Assembly: GCA_029931535.1 (NCBI GenBank)
Contig: JAQPZY010000660.1
Location: forward strand, 124,001 to 188,000
Origin: Margaritifera margaritifera
Lineage: Eukaryota; Mollusca; Bivalvia; Unionida; Margaritiferidae
Direction of reading: 5' to 3'
Length of the DNA: 64,000 nucleotides
The first letter of the stretch is position 1. Each line of letters begins with the position of its first letter. The notes under the pieces are model-generated. The model did not search any database, had not been told where the DNA came from, and saw only the letters and a program-made list of their open reading frames with translations. Positions 21,696 to 34,118 of this stretch are shown here, one piece after another. The position numbers and the translations under genes were made by a program.

Positions 21696-22657
21696 TTTTT
21701 TTTATCTCTTAATGCTTGTTTACAATCCTCATTCCACCATGGTACGGACTGTTTGATGCCCCGCCCTCCCGTTTTGGGAATACTTTGCTCCGCTGCTGAT
21801 GATAGTGCTTTAATGACGTTTTCGTTAAAGGTTTCAATGTTTTCGTCATATAATTGGACGTCGTCTATCTCTTCACAGAGAGTGCGAAACATCTCCCAGT
21901 CCGCCTTATCATATCTCCATTTTGGGGGCATTTGTGTATTATTTTTATGTGTTTTGAGTTGAACTGTGATCAATATGGAAAAATGGTCGCTGCCTAGTGT
22001 GCTGGTATGATCTACTTCCCAATCGGCTATCTCCGCTACCTTGGGTGTGCACAAAGTTAGATCGATTGCTGACATGTTCCCATTTATTGGGTTAATTCTG
22101 GTACGTGCACCATTGTTTAGTATGACTAGGTTGGATAGTGCGACCCATCTTTCAATATTGACACCCCTCCTATCCAAGTGGGTCCCTCCCCATTGCTCGC
22201 TGTGGGCATTAAAGTCGCCGCATATAATTGTGTGATCCCCGAGCTCGCCAACGATTGCGTTGAATGTTTCCGGTTTTATGACTTCCCTACCTGGGTCGTA
22301 CATGTTTACAATTGTTATTGGTCTACTACCATTGTTTATTTTGACAATTTGGTGTTCCGGTTTCGGCTCGGGATCTGGTACTAGTTGTGTACATTCGACA
22401 GACTCACTTGATATAGCATCACTGACATAGATTGCCAGTCCGCCTCCCTGCTGCCCTTGGGGTCGATTTTTGGTGTAACAGGTAGAGTACCCTGGTAGTT
22501 TAGGGCAGCTTTTCTGCTCATTCAAGTGAGTCTCCTGAATGCACACAACGTCCGGCTTGTTTAGGGCGCTATTTACTCTAAGGACTAATTCGGAAATGTT
22601 TTTCCGTATTCCCCTACTATTCCACTGTAGTATGTAAATTGTTTCTGTTGTATTCAT
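21605..22657 (-). pseudogene. LINE ORF2, AP-type endonuclease part
   Basis: Starts with MNTTETIYILQWNSRGI at the ATG overlapping the ORF1 stop. The endonuclease nicks target DNA to prime reverse transcription. Visible motifs in order: the Asn in QWNSRG, CIQETHLN with the catalytic Glu, GGGLAIYVSD, ICGDFNAHSEQWGG (Asp/Asn), AIDLTLC and the terminal GSDHFSI (Asp-His). VPWWNEDCKQA marks the usual end of the domain. At 21696-21703 a run of eight A's on the coding strand shifts the frame. With one base fewer the reading would continue into the next part, so the last residues here (after RDKKK) are not native. Confidence 0.9.
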
Positions 22658-23593
22658 TGTTGGGTCCCCCTATTTACGTTTATGTTTTCTCTACCGTGGT
22701 TTTCGGTTTGTGTAGGGTTCTGGGGTCTAATCCGCAGTATTGCAAGGTCTAATATCTGGGTTAGTACGTTACCGGCAGGGATTTGATTGTCCTTAGTTAG
22801 TTTGATGACCCCGTCAATTATGTCCCGGATAAGTTCTAGAACTTGAATAGCTGTTATGTTGTTAGGGATTTCTTTCTTGCCGGTGGATGGTGCTTTAGTT
22901 GATTTTGTATCCAGGGTTGATTTAGTATTTCTGTTATTATTGTTTTGTGCCGCGCTGGGGGGATGTTTTTCTGTTGTCGGTATGGTGTTTGTTTTATCCT
23001 GCTCCTTAGTTCTATTGGGGTTGGGTGGTGTTGTTTTTGTTGATTCGGGTGTCTGTCTGTTGGTTTGTTTGGTTGTTTGTCCTGTTTTGTTGTGTTGGTG
23101 CGCTGGGACCTCTCTGATAGGTTTTGATTTAGTTTGACTGGTGGTTGGGGCGGTAATTTTGGTGCTATTAGTGGTTTGCATACTATTATTGATTTCAGTC
23201 TTAGCGACTGGGTATGGTACTTTGTTTATTGACATGTACTCGATGATAGCATTTTCTTTGATGCTGTATCTGCACTCACGTGATCGTGGGTGGTGGGGTT
23301 CTTTGCAGTTTGCACACTTTTGTCCCTGGAATTTACATTGACCCTCGTGGGGTCCCCCACACCGTCTGCATCTTTTGTTAAATCTACACTTGCTGGTGAA
23401 ATGCCCCCACCCCTGGCATTTGGTACAATACCTAGTTTCGGGGTTGTACTCTGTCACCTGATAGTTTCTACCTGTTGGTCCTAGGTGGATCGTAGCTGGG
23501 GGGGTCTGTTCAAATTGTAAGAGCACTGCAGTAGATTGCTCGCTCTGTTTATTATTTAATCGTTTTGCCTGTTTGATTTCCTGGCCCTGTCTA
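22654..23593 (-). pseudogene. LINE ORF1, C-terminal part with three CCHC zinc knuckles
   Basis: Continues ORF1 after the frameshift; the frame is open from about 23593, upstream of its first start-like codon at 23526. Three knuckles follow each other: CTKCQGWGHFTSKC, CRRCGGPHEGQC and CANCKEPHHPRSREC. These bind nucleic acid in gag-like ORF1 proteins. A long Thr/Asn/Lys-rich tail follows. The stop TGA (22656-22654) overlaps the ORF2 start as ATGA. Confidence 0.88.
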
Positions 23594-24886
23594 TTTAATT
23601 CCTGTGTTAAGCATTGTGTTGTGCTCCCTATCTATCCTAATGATTTTGTTTATTACTGGTTTAGGTTTACTGTTAAGGTGGACGTGATTTTGTGGTCTGA
23701 TATTCATGTGGCGAGTAATTGTTACTCGGAATGGGCCAATTTTGTGGATTTCTAAGTATTTGGCGACTTGTTTGGAAGTAGCGCATCTAATCACTACATA
23801 TTTTTCCCTGGTGTGAAGGATTTTGAAATTTCCTCCTTGGGTTTTGCTCAAAGTGGTGGCTATGGTTCTGTCGCTTATGTTCCGAATATTTATTTCCTTG
23901 CTTGTTAGGAATAGTGTTAGTTCCCGTGGGTGGTACGCGAGCTTGTGATTTGAAGGGTAGTTGAATGTGTTGTTATTTTGGTTTTGTTTGTTTTCCTTTG
24001 GAGGTTGTATTTCTTGTGTTTGTGTCCTGTGGTTATTGTGGCTGTTTTTATAGTTGTTTTGTTTAATATTGCCTGATCGTTTGAATTTGGGTTGCCCTAC
24101 AAGTGGCCTTTTCCCTTTGCCTTGAATTATTGTTGTTGATTTTTTTACCGGGGTGGTTTGTGGCAGCCTAGTGGGTTTTTCTGGGGTTATCTGTCTGGGT
24201 TTTGAGGGGCCTGCTACCTGACTGTTGTGTACATTTTGGTGGTTATTTTTTTCGTGGGTGGGTGTTGTTATTATTTTTTCCCTGTCTTTGTTGTTAGAAG
24301 TAATGCCTAATCCTGTTTGTTTGTTTTTTTGTGTATGGGTTGTTGTTTGATTGGAGTCTTTGTGACTTTTCTTTTGATAATTGGTGTTAATCGGGGGTGG
24401 TGTTTCTATGACACGGTGTGTGTCTTGGTTCCCCCCTTCCGCCCTGCTAATTGGAGTTATGATCATTGGTAGGGTTTTGGTTGGTTGTGGCGATAGTTCT
24501 AACATGGGTAGTGTAGGGTCCTGGTCATAAGAGTCGACTGTGTTTCGGTTCCTATTTATAAATACCTCTGAATCCGATTCTGAGTCCATAATGTTTGAGT
24601 TAGGAGTGGATGTCATAGGGTTTGCAGTGGTTTCCATGGGCACTGTATCGTTCATATCCGGGGTGTCCTGACTGGAGTTTTGAGACCTATTGAATTTGAA
24701 TGACACCCCCGGCGGCGTGTTATCTAGGGAGGACTGGCTTTCATCAAAGATTAATCTGGTTTCCCTAACTGTGCTGTTTTCGTTTGTATTTAGTGCACCT
24801 AAGTGAGTTGCTGGCGGGGTTTGAGTAATACTTCTGTTGATCTGTTTTCTGGGGATCCTTTGTTTCTTCATTTGAACTTTGCTCAT
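23591..24886 (-). pseudogene. LINE ORF1, N-terminal part (gag-like RNA-binding protein)
   Basis: 431 codons from ATG at 24886. The first 300 or so residues are low-complexity, rich in Asn, Thr, Gln and Pro, which suggests disorder. Residues from about 320 to 410 (LTLFLTSKEINIRN through GPFRVTITRHMN) look like the folded domain found before the zinc knuckles in ORF1 proteins of this LINE group. The frame stops at 23591, but the next frame is open from before that point and continues into the zinc-knuckle part. This is therefore one ORF1 broken by a single frameshift, somewhere around 23595-23640. ORF1 proteins coat the element RNA. Confidence 0.85.
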
Positions 24887-25982
24887 TTCCGACTGGTGTA
24901 TTTTACTTACTTAGTGTAACGGAAATGTGGTTTGAAAAATAGCTAACATGGTGATTTTATTGTTGTGTTTGGAATTAAGAATTAACCCTAAGTCCTATGA
25001 ATGACAAACAATGCAAAAACCAAAAACGGAGCTATATTAGATTACTAAGGAGATGTTAAAATACCAAATTGTTAGATTAGTGAAGGGTCTTTAATGGAGT
25101 TATTTGTTATTAGTTGCCAACACCAGAATGGAATAATAAACATTGGGATAAATAAAGGATACAAATGAATATGATTGAAATATGAAGAAAGTATAGAGTT
25201 ACTATAAAATTGTTCAGTGGTTAGATTTTGAACTGAACCTCGGATTTGGGAGCGAGTGTGAAGATTTTGTTTGCAAAGCTCAATGTAACAGAAAATCTTG
25301 CAGTGATCTCACGGAGCTAGAGGATATGCAAGGATTCTGTCCAGGTTTTATGCTAGTATGGTTCCTAGCGCCTGTTTCTAAGCCTGGTTTTAAAATCTTC
25401 ACAAAGTACTCGGTTTGAAATATCAAATATTTGAATTGGCGCCAAAAATTGCTGATAATGGGATTGAATTTGTAAGTCTCGGTTCAGAGAATTAAGTTAA
25501 ACTGTTAGTGAATAAATTGAAAAAATGTAATATGTTATTAAATTCTGCACTCACACACGCTTTAAATAATAAAAAGAAAATTGCTAAGATGAATGATAGA
25601 GAGAGGGAGAGACAAGAAGTAGTTATGTGTTCCTATTTCGCCAATTACAGAGTTCAGGTTTACAAAATGATTCCTATCTTACCCTAATAATTTGGATTTT
25701 GACCTAGATTCCGGTTCAAATGAACAAAGAGAATTTCCTATGTTGTGGTGGTGTGATTTTAGCTGGCTGGTGGGCGGGCTGCTAGGCGGGCTGCAATAGT
25801 GATGGTAGTAGAGATCTGCTAGGCGGGCTGCAAGGCAGGCGGGGTTGATGGATGCTGCGAAGTGCTGCTGGTGGTGGTGGTGGTTAATAGCCGAGTTAAA
25901 AACGGAGAGTAAGCAAGCTCTCACCGCTCCATGGCTGTGACACGTCCGAACGACCCAAACTACACAAAAAAAAAGACTGCTG
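24887..25982 (-). promoter_or_regulatory. LINE 5' UTR
   Basis: About 1.1 kb without a convincing gene. Contains the direct repeat CTGCTAGGCGGGCTGCAA at 25779-25796 and 25816-25833 and an A/T run (25966-25974) close to the 5' end. LINEs carry an internal promoter in this region; none can be pinpointed here. A His-rich 81-codon frame at 25924-25679 looks like chance. Confidence 0.6.
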
Positions 25983-25995
25983 AGTACAAGAATTA
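25983..25995. repeat. Target-site duplication, right copy
   Basis: AGTACAAGAATTA, after which unit 5 resumes with TCCTCTCTCC as in every other unit. Confidence 0.95.
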
Positions 25996-27080
25996 TCCTC
26001 TCTCCCCCTTATATAACTGGGAAAAGGTGTGCTGCCCTGGTATCATATAACTTCAGGAACTCTTCAATACCATTGGATCCCTAGCATCTAACAGCTCCTC
26101 CCCTTAAGGGGTGAAAATTACATCACTACCTTAGTTACTACCCCTAACTAGCGTATTCAGATGCTACCAGATTTCAGGTGCTACCTATTATTGACAGGTC
26201 CTGGTTTAATTACTTCACACCTGATAAGGAAAACCATTGATGTTTGTGATAAAGGATTGGAGACATGTTGCAAAAGAACAAAATTTGTCAACTTGAGTTT
26301 TTTAATTTTCATGATATTTTAAAATTGACTCTCCACAGAGAGTTTAGCAGCCAGGTTTAATTTCTAGTAATTTCCAGATTTGTATGAGGACTAAAAACTA
26401 ACTACAGTTTATTTCAAGTGTTTATCTTAATTAATAAATGAACCATTCAACTTTAAGTTTTGTGCATTGTTCACAGTCGGCCATTTTGAAATTCATACTG
26501 TTTGTAATACAATGGTGTCTGATAAAATTTATATGCATGCATCAAATTCATTGAAACTTTGCAGCAGTATTTCAGACACATTTATTTGAGTTTTTTTCCA
26601 TTCAGGTAAAAATGTCTGACCCTGATAGGAATCAGGACACAATTAATACTTCCGGTTCAGTACCTACGAATGTAGTCTGAGTCTATTTTTAGATCCTTTT
26701 TTCCTCTCTCATTTTGGTGGTGATGTATGCATTAGATTTAGTCATTCTTAGTATTGATTTAAAGGAAATTGGTTATTGTTTAGAATATGAGCATAGTGTG
26801 GTTGTCTGTGTGTATTTTGGCGACAGTGCACAGTGAGTAATGAGGCATTGGTGCTGATCCGGAAGTGAAATCTGTGACTCATTGCACGTTGCTTTGTTTA
26901 CAGTCCAGCCATTCACAAGAATGCCGGTTAACCTTTGACAAGAACTTCAGCGTGAGTTCATCTTTGAAGATACTTTACAGCAACATATGATTTATTAGGA
27001 TTTGGACACAGTGGAAAGTTCAGTACTGACAAACAAATGTAGAGACTATATAGGAAAATTAATTGTGGTCTGATTCCTGT
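25983..27080. repeat. Tandem repeat unit 5, right part
   Basis: Resumes unit 5 after the retrotransposon, beginning with the right copy of the target-site duplication. It carries the long-only segment (26625-27079). A private 43-bp deletion near 26314 removes the right-hand AT-rich inverted repeat. Confidence 0.97.
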
Positions 27081-27275
27081 CTGTAGATAGGTTATAAAAG
27101 TTTAAATTGTTATCCTGAGTTTATTATTGAAGGTAGATGCATGAAATTTGGACATTTTGTGTATATAACTTTTAAAAATAGAACTATGAAATGAAAAATT
27201 AAAAAATTTAAATATTTGTAAAAATTTAAATTTAAATTAATTTTTAATTTTTTTTTTTTTTTTTTTTTTTTTTTA

Positions 27276-27725
27276 ATGCACCCTGTGGGGTTGATACTCA
27301 TTATTATCAGCATGTATGTATTTCTACATCTTATACAAGTTACAAAGGCGGATATTTTTGAAATTCTGTCAGAGAAAATCTTGTTCAAATCTGTGCCAGC
27401 ACCTAACAGTATTTGTATACTTTGGACAGGCAATGTAACATCAAATAGGTTATATGGGCTATTGTCATATAGGGACCCTGAGACTAACATTTGGAAAAAG
27501 AAACATGTCCATAGACTGGCATTCACAATAAAGATGAGAAGTGTAAACATTTCAAAAGAGTTAGATGCATCGTATTTATGCCACAATAGTTTGTGTGTGT
27601 GAATGCGGATCACCTCAGCCTGGCACCCCATCATATCAACAACAAATAGGCAGTACTGCATAGGATATGGGAATTATTTTGGACATGGTGAATTTCCAAA
27701 CTGCATGCTACAGTTGAAATTGTGA
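27276..27725 (+). pseudogene. Homing endonuclease remnant, unit 6
   Basis: Private change ASYLCHNSLC for ASHLCHNSLC. This removes the His that I take as the candidate catalytic residue, so the copy would be inactive even without the frameshifts. Confidence 0.75.
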
Positions 27726-27846
27726 TATGGAAAAATTACAGGTATAATGATATGCCCTGAAACCCACCCACCTACCTACATCCATATAGAAATGTACATT
27801 AGCATGACATGGCTGGCTTGCTGGTTGCATGGTTAAATGGGATTAG

Positions 27847-27879
<33 letters not shown>

Positions 27880-28152
27880 GAATAGATTTATGCATTGATG
27901 ATTGTTTGTTATGAGTAAGGAGGATATAAGGAAGAAAGAGAGACTGGTCTTTATTTTATTTCACTATTCTGGTATGACAGTTTTATCTTAAATCATACAT
28001 ACACTATTCCATTCATTCATTCATTCAATGCTACATTCATTCATTCATTCATTAATTCATTCAGTCAGACAGTCAGTCAGTCAGTTCATGTTATTATAGA
28101 ATATGTTTGTTTGTTTGTTTGTTTATTTCTTTATTTATGTCTTGATATTCTG

Positions 28153-28259
28153 AGAAAACTGTTTCGACCTCTCCATAGGTCTCATCAGGTGGTAGCAGGT
28201 AACACAACTGCACATAACATGCGTTGTGTTACCTACGGATTTCCCCACGACAGTTTTCC
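28153..28259 (-). ncRNA. Hammerhead ribozyme, unit 6
   Basis: Identical to unit 1 by inspection. Confidence 0.9.
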
Positions 28260-28343
28260 TTTCTGTATTATGTGTTTTTCATTGTGTCTTTTGGGCACTG
28301 TCCTTTTGTACATGGACTAAGATCCTCTTTTCTGTCTGCAGTG

Positions 28344-29553
28344 TCATTGGCTCCTGGTGAACCTGTGCATAGGAGTGATCACCCTTGGAATGACTGTGCA
28401 GCATGACTTCCTGTTCTGGGCTGAGTTCTGTACCTTAGATGAGCCTGTATCATATATCCCTGTCTTTCCAGTACACATTTCCTGTTTTCCGGATACTTTG
28501 GATACAAATGATGGTAAGTACAGTGTTTTATCCATTTGATCCAGTGATCTCAGAGTACTTGGTGAAAGTATACCCCCAAGTGTTTTACTTTTGTTTTCAG
28601 AGATGATCCAAGTCTGTTATTGAGTCTGTGTATTGTTGAATGCACTCTTGCCTCAAAGTTTCTTGAATAGTTGACATTTTTAGGTACGGAAACACTGATT
28701 GATCTGTTCACAGCCTCACATTTCTGCGTGTTTGTATTAAGTTGCAGTCTTTGTACAACATCACAGGAAAGTTTCATTTTCAGCACTTCCAGGAGAATAT
28801 TCTTATCACTTTCTGTCATGTTTAGATGAGTCACTTGATGAGGGCCCATTGTCTGCCATATCCATTTCATTTAGCTGTACAGTAGCTTGACCTACAATGT
28901 TGGAAGCCCTTTGCATAGATGTTCTACTAGGTGGTGGAATGTAAGAGGCTGCAAGTAGGTATCTAGCCCTGGTGTTGCCCATTGGTGTATCCTGTAGTCC
29001 AGCTTGAAACGTCATATTTACAGCAGCAGGATTTGGCCCAGGTTTAGCTGTTTTTATCTCGTCATACAGCTAATACTCATGTGACTTAAAACTGCAGTTT
29101 TTACATATCATAGTATGCTTCCAAGCAAGTCCCCATTTTGTTTCATTAGCAATTTTGAAATCAGGTCTCACATCTGTTGTCTTGATTTCCATGATGATGG
29201 ATGATATCATTCCAGATTTCCACATTTTTATTCATACAGATCATACATGTCCCCTCATGCTGATTCACTTCTGTCTCTTTCAGGGTCAGTCTTGCTTTGG
29301 ATGATGGCCATAGAATTCTAGCAGACCCAGGTGTGCCATTACAGTCTGGTGCCACAACTGACTGGAGACCCCCACCTGTCGGCTTCGTCACTGCCATGAG
29401 AGAGAACTTGTCTGCATCCATTCTTCTGGTCACTTGAGCAGATGCAGCACTGGAACTTGGTAGAGTATCATCAGTCAGAAATCTGACCCCTTTGTTATGT
29501 GGAATATTTCCTGGTTTAAAAAAAGTTTTCTTCTTCTTGGTGTACCCTTTCAT
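28344..29553 (-). pseudogene. Mutator-like transposase remnant, unit 6
   Basis: CMICMNK with DNRCET, the commonest combination (units 6-11, 13, 14). Confidence 0.75.
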
Positions 29554-30915
29554 GGTTTCAGATAAAATAACTGCATGTAAAAGTACAAGAATTATCCTCT
29601 CTCCCCCTTATATAACTGGGAAAAGGTGTGCTGCCCTGGTATCATATAACTTCACGAACTCTTCAATACCATTGGATCCCTAGCATCTAACAGCTCCTCC
29701 CCTTAAGGGGTGAAAATTACATCACTACCTTAGTTACTACCCCTAACTAGCGTATTCAGATGCTACCAGATTTCAGGTGCTACCTATTATTGACAGGCCC
29801 TGGTTTAATTACTTCACACCTGATAAGGAAAACCATTGATGTTTGTGATAAAGGATTGGAGACATGTTGCAAAAGAACAAAATTTGTCAACTTGAGTTTT
29901 TAAATTTTCATGATAATTTAATTTAAATTCAAATTTTTAACTAAAAATATGTATCTTACTTTAAATTGACTCTCCACAGAGAGTTTAGCAGCCAGGTTTA
30001 ATTTCTAGTAATTTCCAGATTTGTATGAGGACTAAAAACTAACTACAGTTTATTTCAAGTGTTTATCTTAATTAATAAATGAACCATTCAACTTTAAGTT
30101 TTGTGCATTGTTCACAGTCGGCCATTTTGAAATTCATACTGTTTGTAATACAATGGTGTCCGATAAAATTGATATGCATGCATCAAATTCATTGAAACTT
30201 TGCAGCAGTATTTCAGACACATTTATTTGAGTTTTTTTCCATTCAGGTGAAAATGTCTGACCCTGATAGGAATCAGGACACAATTAATACTTCCGGTTCA
30301 GTACCTACGAATGTAGTCCGAGTCTATTTTTAGATCCTTTTTTCCTCTCTCATTTTGGTGGTGATGTATGCATTAGATTTAGTCATTCTTAGTATTGATT
30401 TAAAGGAAATTGGTTATTGTTTAGAATATGAGCATTATAGTGTGGTTGTCTGTGTGTATTTTGGCGACAGTGCACAGTGAGTAATGAGGCATTGGTGCTG
30501 ATCCGGAAGTGAAATCTGTGACTCATTGCACGTTGCTTTGTTTACAGTCCAGCCATTCACAAGAATGCCGGTTAACCTTTGACAAGAACTTCAGCGTGAG
30601 TTCATCTTTGAAGATACTTTACAGCAACATATGATTTATTAGGATTTGGACACAGTGGAAAGTTCAGTACTGACAAACAAATGTAGAGACTATATAGGAA
30701 AATTAATTGTGGTCTGATTCCTGTCTGTAGATAGGTTATAAAAGTTTAAATTGTTATCCTGAGTTTATTATTGAAGGTAGATGCATGAAATTTGGACATT
30801 TTGTGTATATAACTTTTAAAAATAGAACTATGAAATGAAAAATTAAAAAATTTAAATATTTGTAAAAATTTAAATTTAAATTAATTTTTAATTTTTTTTT
30901 TTTTTTTTTTTTTTA

Positions 30916-31365
30916 ATGCACCCTGTGGGGTTGATACTCATTATTATCAGCATGTATGTATTTCTACATCTTATACAAGTTACAAAGGCGGATATTTTTG
31001 AAATTCTGTCAGAGAAAATCTTGTTCAAATCTGTGCCAGCACCTAACAGTATTTGTATACTTTGGACAGGCAATGTAACATCAAATAGGTTATATGGGCT
31101 ATTGTCATATAGGGACCCTGAGACTAACATTTGGAAAAAGAAACATGTCCATAGACTGGCATTCACAATAAAGATGAGAAGTGTAAACATTTCAAAAGAG
31201 TTAGATGCATCGCATTTATGCCACAATAGTTTGTGTGTGTGAATGCGGATCACCTCAGCCTGGCACCCCATCATATCAACAACAAATAGGCAGTACTGCA
31301 TAGGATATGGGAATTATTTTGGACATGGTGAATTTCCAAACTGCATGCTACAGTTGAAATTGTGA
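30916..31365 (+). pseudogene. Homing endonuclease remnant, unit 7
   Basis: First-frame protein as in unit 1, in the first short unit. The poly(T) tract ahead of it is the shortest in the array. Confidence 0.75.
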
Positions 31366-31486
31366 TATGGAAAAATTACAGGTATAATGATATGCCCTGA
31401 AACCCACCCACCTACCTACATCCATATAGAAATGTACATTAGCATGACATGGCTGGCTTGCTGGTTGCATGGTTAAATGGGATTAG

Positions 31487-31527
<41 letters not shown>

Positions 31528-31804
31528 AGATTTATGCATTGATGATTGTTTGTTATGAGTAAGGAGGATATAAGGAAGAAAGAGAGACTGGTCTTTATTT
31601 TATTTCACTATTCTGGTATGACAGTTTTATCTTAAATCATACATACACTATTCCATTCATTCATTCATTCAATGCTACATTCATTCATTCATTCATTAAT
31701 TCATTCAGTCAGACAGTCAGTCAGTCAGTTCATGTTATTATAGAATATGTTTGTTTGTTTGTTTGTTTGTTTGTTTATTTCTTTATTTATGTCTTGATAT
31801 TCTG

Positions 31805-31911
31805 AGAAAACTGTTTCGACCTCTCCATAGGTCTCATCAGGTGGTAGCAGGTAACACAACTGCACATAACATGCGTTGTGTTACCTACGGATTTCCCCAC
31901 GACAGTTTTCC
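31805..31911 (-). ncRNA. Hammerhead ribozyme, unit 7
   Basis: Identical to unit 1; first ribozyme in a short unit. Confidence 0.9.
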
Positions 31912-31968
31912 TTTCTGTATTATGTGTTTTTCATTGTGTCTTTTGGGCACTGTCCTTTTGTACATGGA

Positions 31969-33205
31969 CTAAGATCCTCTTTTCTGTCTGCAGTGTCCTT
32001 GGCTCCTGGTGAACCTGTGCATAGGAGTGATCACCCTTGGAATGACTGTGCAGCATGACTTCCTGTTCTGGGCTGAGTTCTGTACCTTAGATGAGCCTGT
32101 ATCATATATCCCTGTCTTTCCAGTACACATTTCCTGTTTTCCGGATACTTTGGATACAAATGATGGTAAGTACAGTGTTTTATCCATTTGATCCAGTGAT
32201 CTCAGAGTACTTGGTGAAAGTATACCCCCAAGTGTTTTACTTTTGTTTTCAGAGATGATCCAAGTCTGTTATTGAGTCTGTGTATTGTTGAATGCACTCT
32301 TGCCTCAAAGTTTCTTGAATAGTTGACATTTTTAGGTACGGAAACACTGATTGATCTGTTCACAGCCTCACATTTCTGCGTGTTTGTATTAAGTTGCAGT
32401 CTTTGTACAACATCACAGGAAAGTTTCATTTTCAGCACTTCCAGGAGAATATTCTTATCACTTTCTGTCATGTTTAGATGAGTCACTTGATGAGGGCCCA
32501 TTGTCTGCCATATCCATTTCATTTAGCTGTACAGTAGCTTGACCTACAATGTTGGAAGCCCTTTGCATAGATGTTCTACTAGGTGGTGGAATGTAAGAGG
32601 CTGCAAGTAGGTATCTAGCCCTGGTGTTGCCCATTGGTGTATCCTGTAGTCCAGCTTGAAACGTCATATTTACAGCAGCAGGATTTGGCCCAGGTTTAGC
32701 TGTTTTTATCTCGTCATACAGCTAATACTCATGTGACTTAAAACTGCAGTTTTTACATATCATAGTATGCTTCCAAGCAAGTCCCCATTTTGTTTCATTA
32801 GCAATTTTGAAATCAGGTCTCACATCTGTTGTCTTGATTTCCATGATGATGGATGATATCATTCCAGATTTCCACATTTTTATTCATACAGATCATACAT
32901 GTCCCCTCATGCTGATTCACTTCTGTCTCTTTCAGGGTCAGTCTTGCTTTGGATGATGGCCATAGAATTCTAGCAGACCCAGGTGTGCCATTACAGTCTG
33001 GTGCCACAACTGACTGGAGACCCCCACCTGTCGGCTTCGTCACTGCCATGAGAGAGAACTTGTCTGCATCCATTCTTCTGGTCACTTGAGCAGATGCAGC
33101 ACTGGAACTTGGTAGAGTATCATCAGTCAGAAATCTGACCCCTTTGTTATGTGGAATATTTCCTGGTTTAAAAAAAGTTTTCTTCTTCTTGGTGTACCCT
33201 TTCAT
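31969..33205 (-). pseudogene. Mutator-like transposase remnant, unit 7
   Basis: A TGA to GGA change after FTRSQ lets the last frame run nine residues further (GHCRQKRGS). Units 10-13 share this. Confidence 0.75.
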
Positions 33206-34084
33206 GGTTTCAGATAAAATAACTGCATGTAAAAGTACAAGAATTATCCTCTCTCCCCCTTATATAACTGGGAAAAGGTGTGCTGCCCTGGTATCATATA
33301 ACTTCACGAACTCTTCAATACCATTGGATCCCTAGCATCTAACAGCTCCTCCCCTTAAGGGGTGAAAATTACATCACTACCTTAGTTACTACCCCTAACT
33401 AGCGTATTCAGATGCTACCAGATTTCAGGTGCTACCTATTATTGACAGGCCCTGGTTTAATTACTTCACACCTGATAAGGAAAACCATTGATGTTTGTGA
33501 TAAAGGATTGGAGACATGTTGCAAAAGAACAAAATTTGTCAACTTGAGTTTTTAAATTTTCATGATAATTTAATTTAAATTCAAATTTTTAACTAAAAAT
33601 ATGTATCATATTTTAAAATTGACTCTCCACAGAGAGTTTAGCAGCCAGGTTTAATTTCTAGTAATTTCCAGATTTGTATGAGGACTAAAAACTAACTACA
33701 GTTTATTTCAAGTGTTTATCTTAATTAATAAATGAACCATTCAACTTTAAGTTTTGTGCATTGTTCACAGTCGGCCATTTTGAAATTCATACTGTTTGTA
33801 ATACAATGGTGTCCGATAAAATTTATATGCATGCATCAAATTCATTGAAACTTTGCAGCAGTATTTCAGACACATTTATTTGAGTTTTTTTCCATTCAGG
33901 TGAAAATGTCTGACCCTGTCTGTAGATAGGTTATAAAAGTTTAAATTGTTATCCTGAGTTTATTATTGAAGGTAGATGCATGAAATTTGGACATTTTGTG
34001 TATATAACTTTTAAAAATAGAACTATGAAATGAAAAATTAAAAAATTTAAATATTTGTAAAAATTTAAATTTAAATTAATTTTT

Positions 34085-34116
<32 letters not shown>

Positions 34117-34118
<2 letters not shown>

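Larger units (their letters stand above)
17215..25982 (-). mobile_element. Non-LTR retrotransposon (LINE, I-like group), apparently full length
   Basis: An 8768-bp insertion on the - strand that moved by copying its RNA into DNA at the target. Order on its own strand: 5' UTR (25982-24887), ORF1 gag-like (24886-22654), ORF2 (22657-18821) with AP endonuclease, reverse transcriptase, RNase H and a C-terminal zinc motif, then a 1.6-kb 3' UTR. It ends in AAATAAGTAAG with no long poly(A), in line with short tandem tails of I-type elements. RNase H plus a CCHC gag points to the I group of LINEs; the exact clade needs a phylogeny. It is longer than most such elements because of its long UTRs. Frameshifts in both ORFs make this copy non-autonomous unless they are sequencing errors. 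It inserted after the array formed: no other unit carries it. Confidence 0.95.
27081..30724. repeat. Tandem repeat unit 6 (long form)
   Basis: Slightly short for the long class because the poly(T), GATT and GTTT tracts are contracted. Shares AAATGAACC with units 3, 4, 5 and 7, where other units have AAATTCACC. The AT-rich stretch near 29950 has a private rearranged sequence. Confidence 0.97.
30725..33919. repeat. Tandem repeat unit 7 (short form)
   Basis: First unit without the 458-bp segment; it jumps from GACCCTG straight to TCTGTAGATAG. It has the shortest poly(T) tract (about 23) and the TGTCCTTGG variant that reappears in units 10-13. Confidence 0.97.

Noticed and set aside
18873..24800. 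+ strand frames of 60-110 codons inside the LINE
   Set aside because: All lie antisense to ORF1 or ORF2, which have clear catalytic and zinc motifs.
25679..25924. His-rich 81-codon - strand frame in the LINE 5' UTR
   Set aside because: Low complexity, generated by GGT/GTG-rich repeats; no similarity recognised and ORF1 is clearly downstream.
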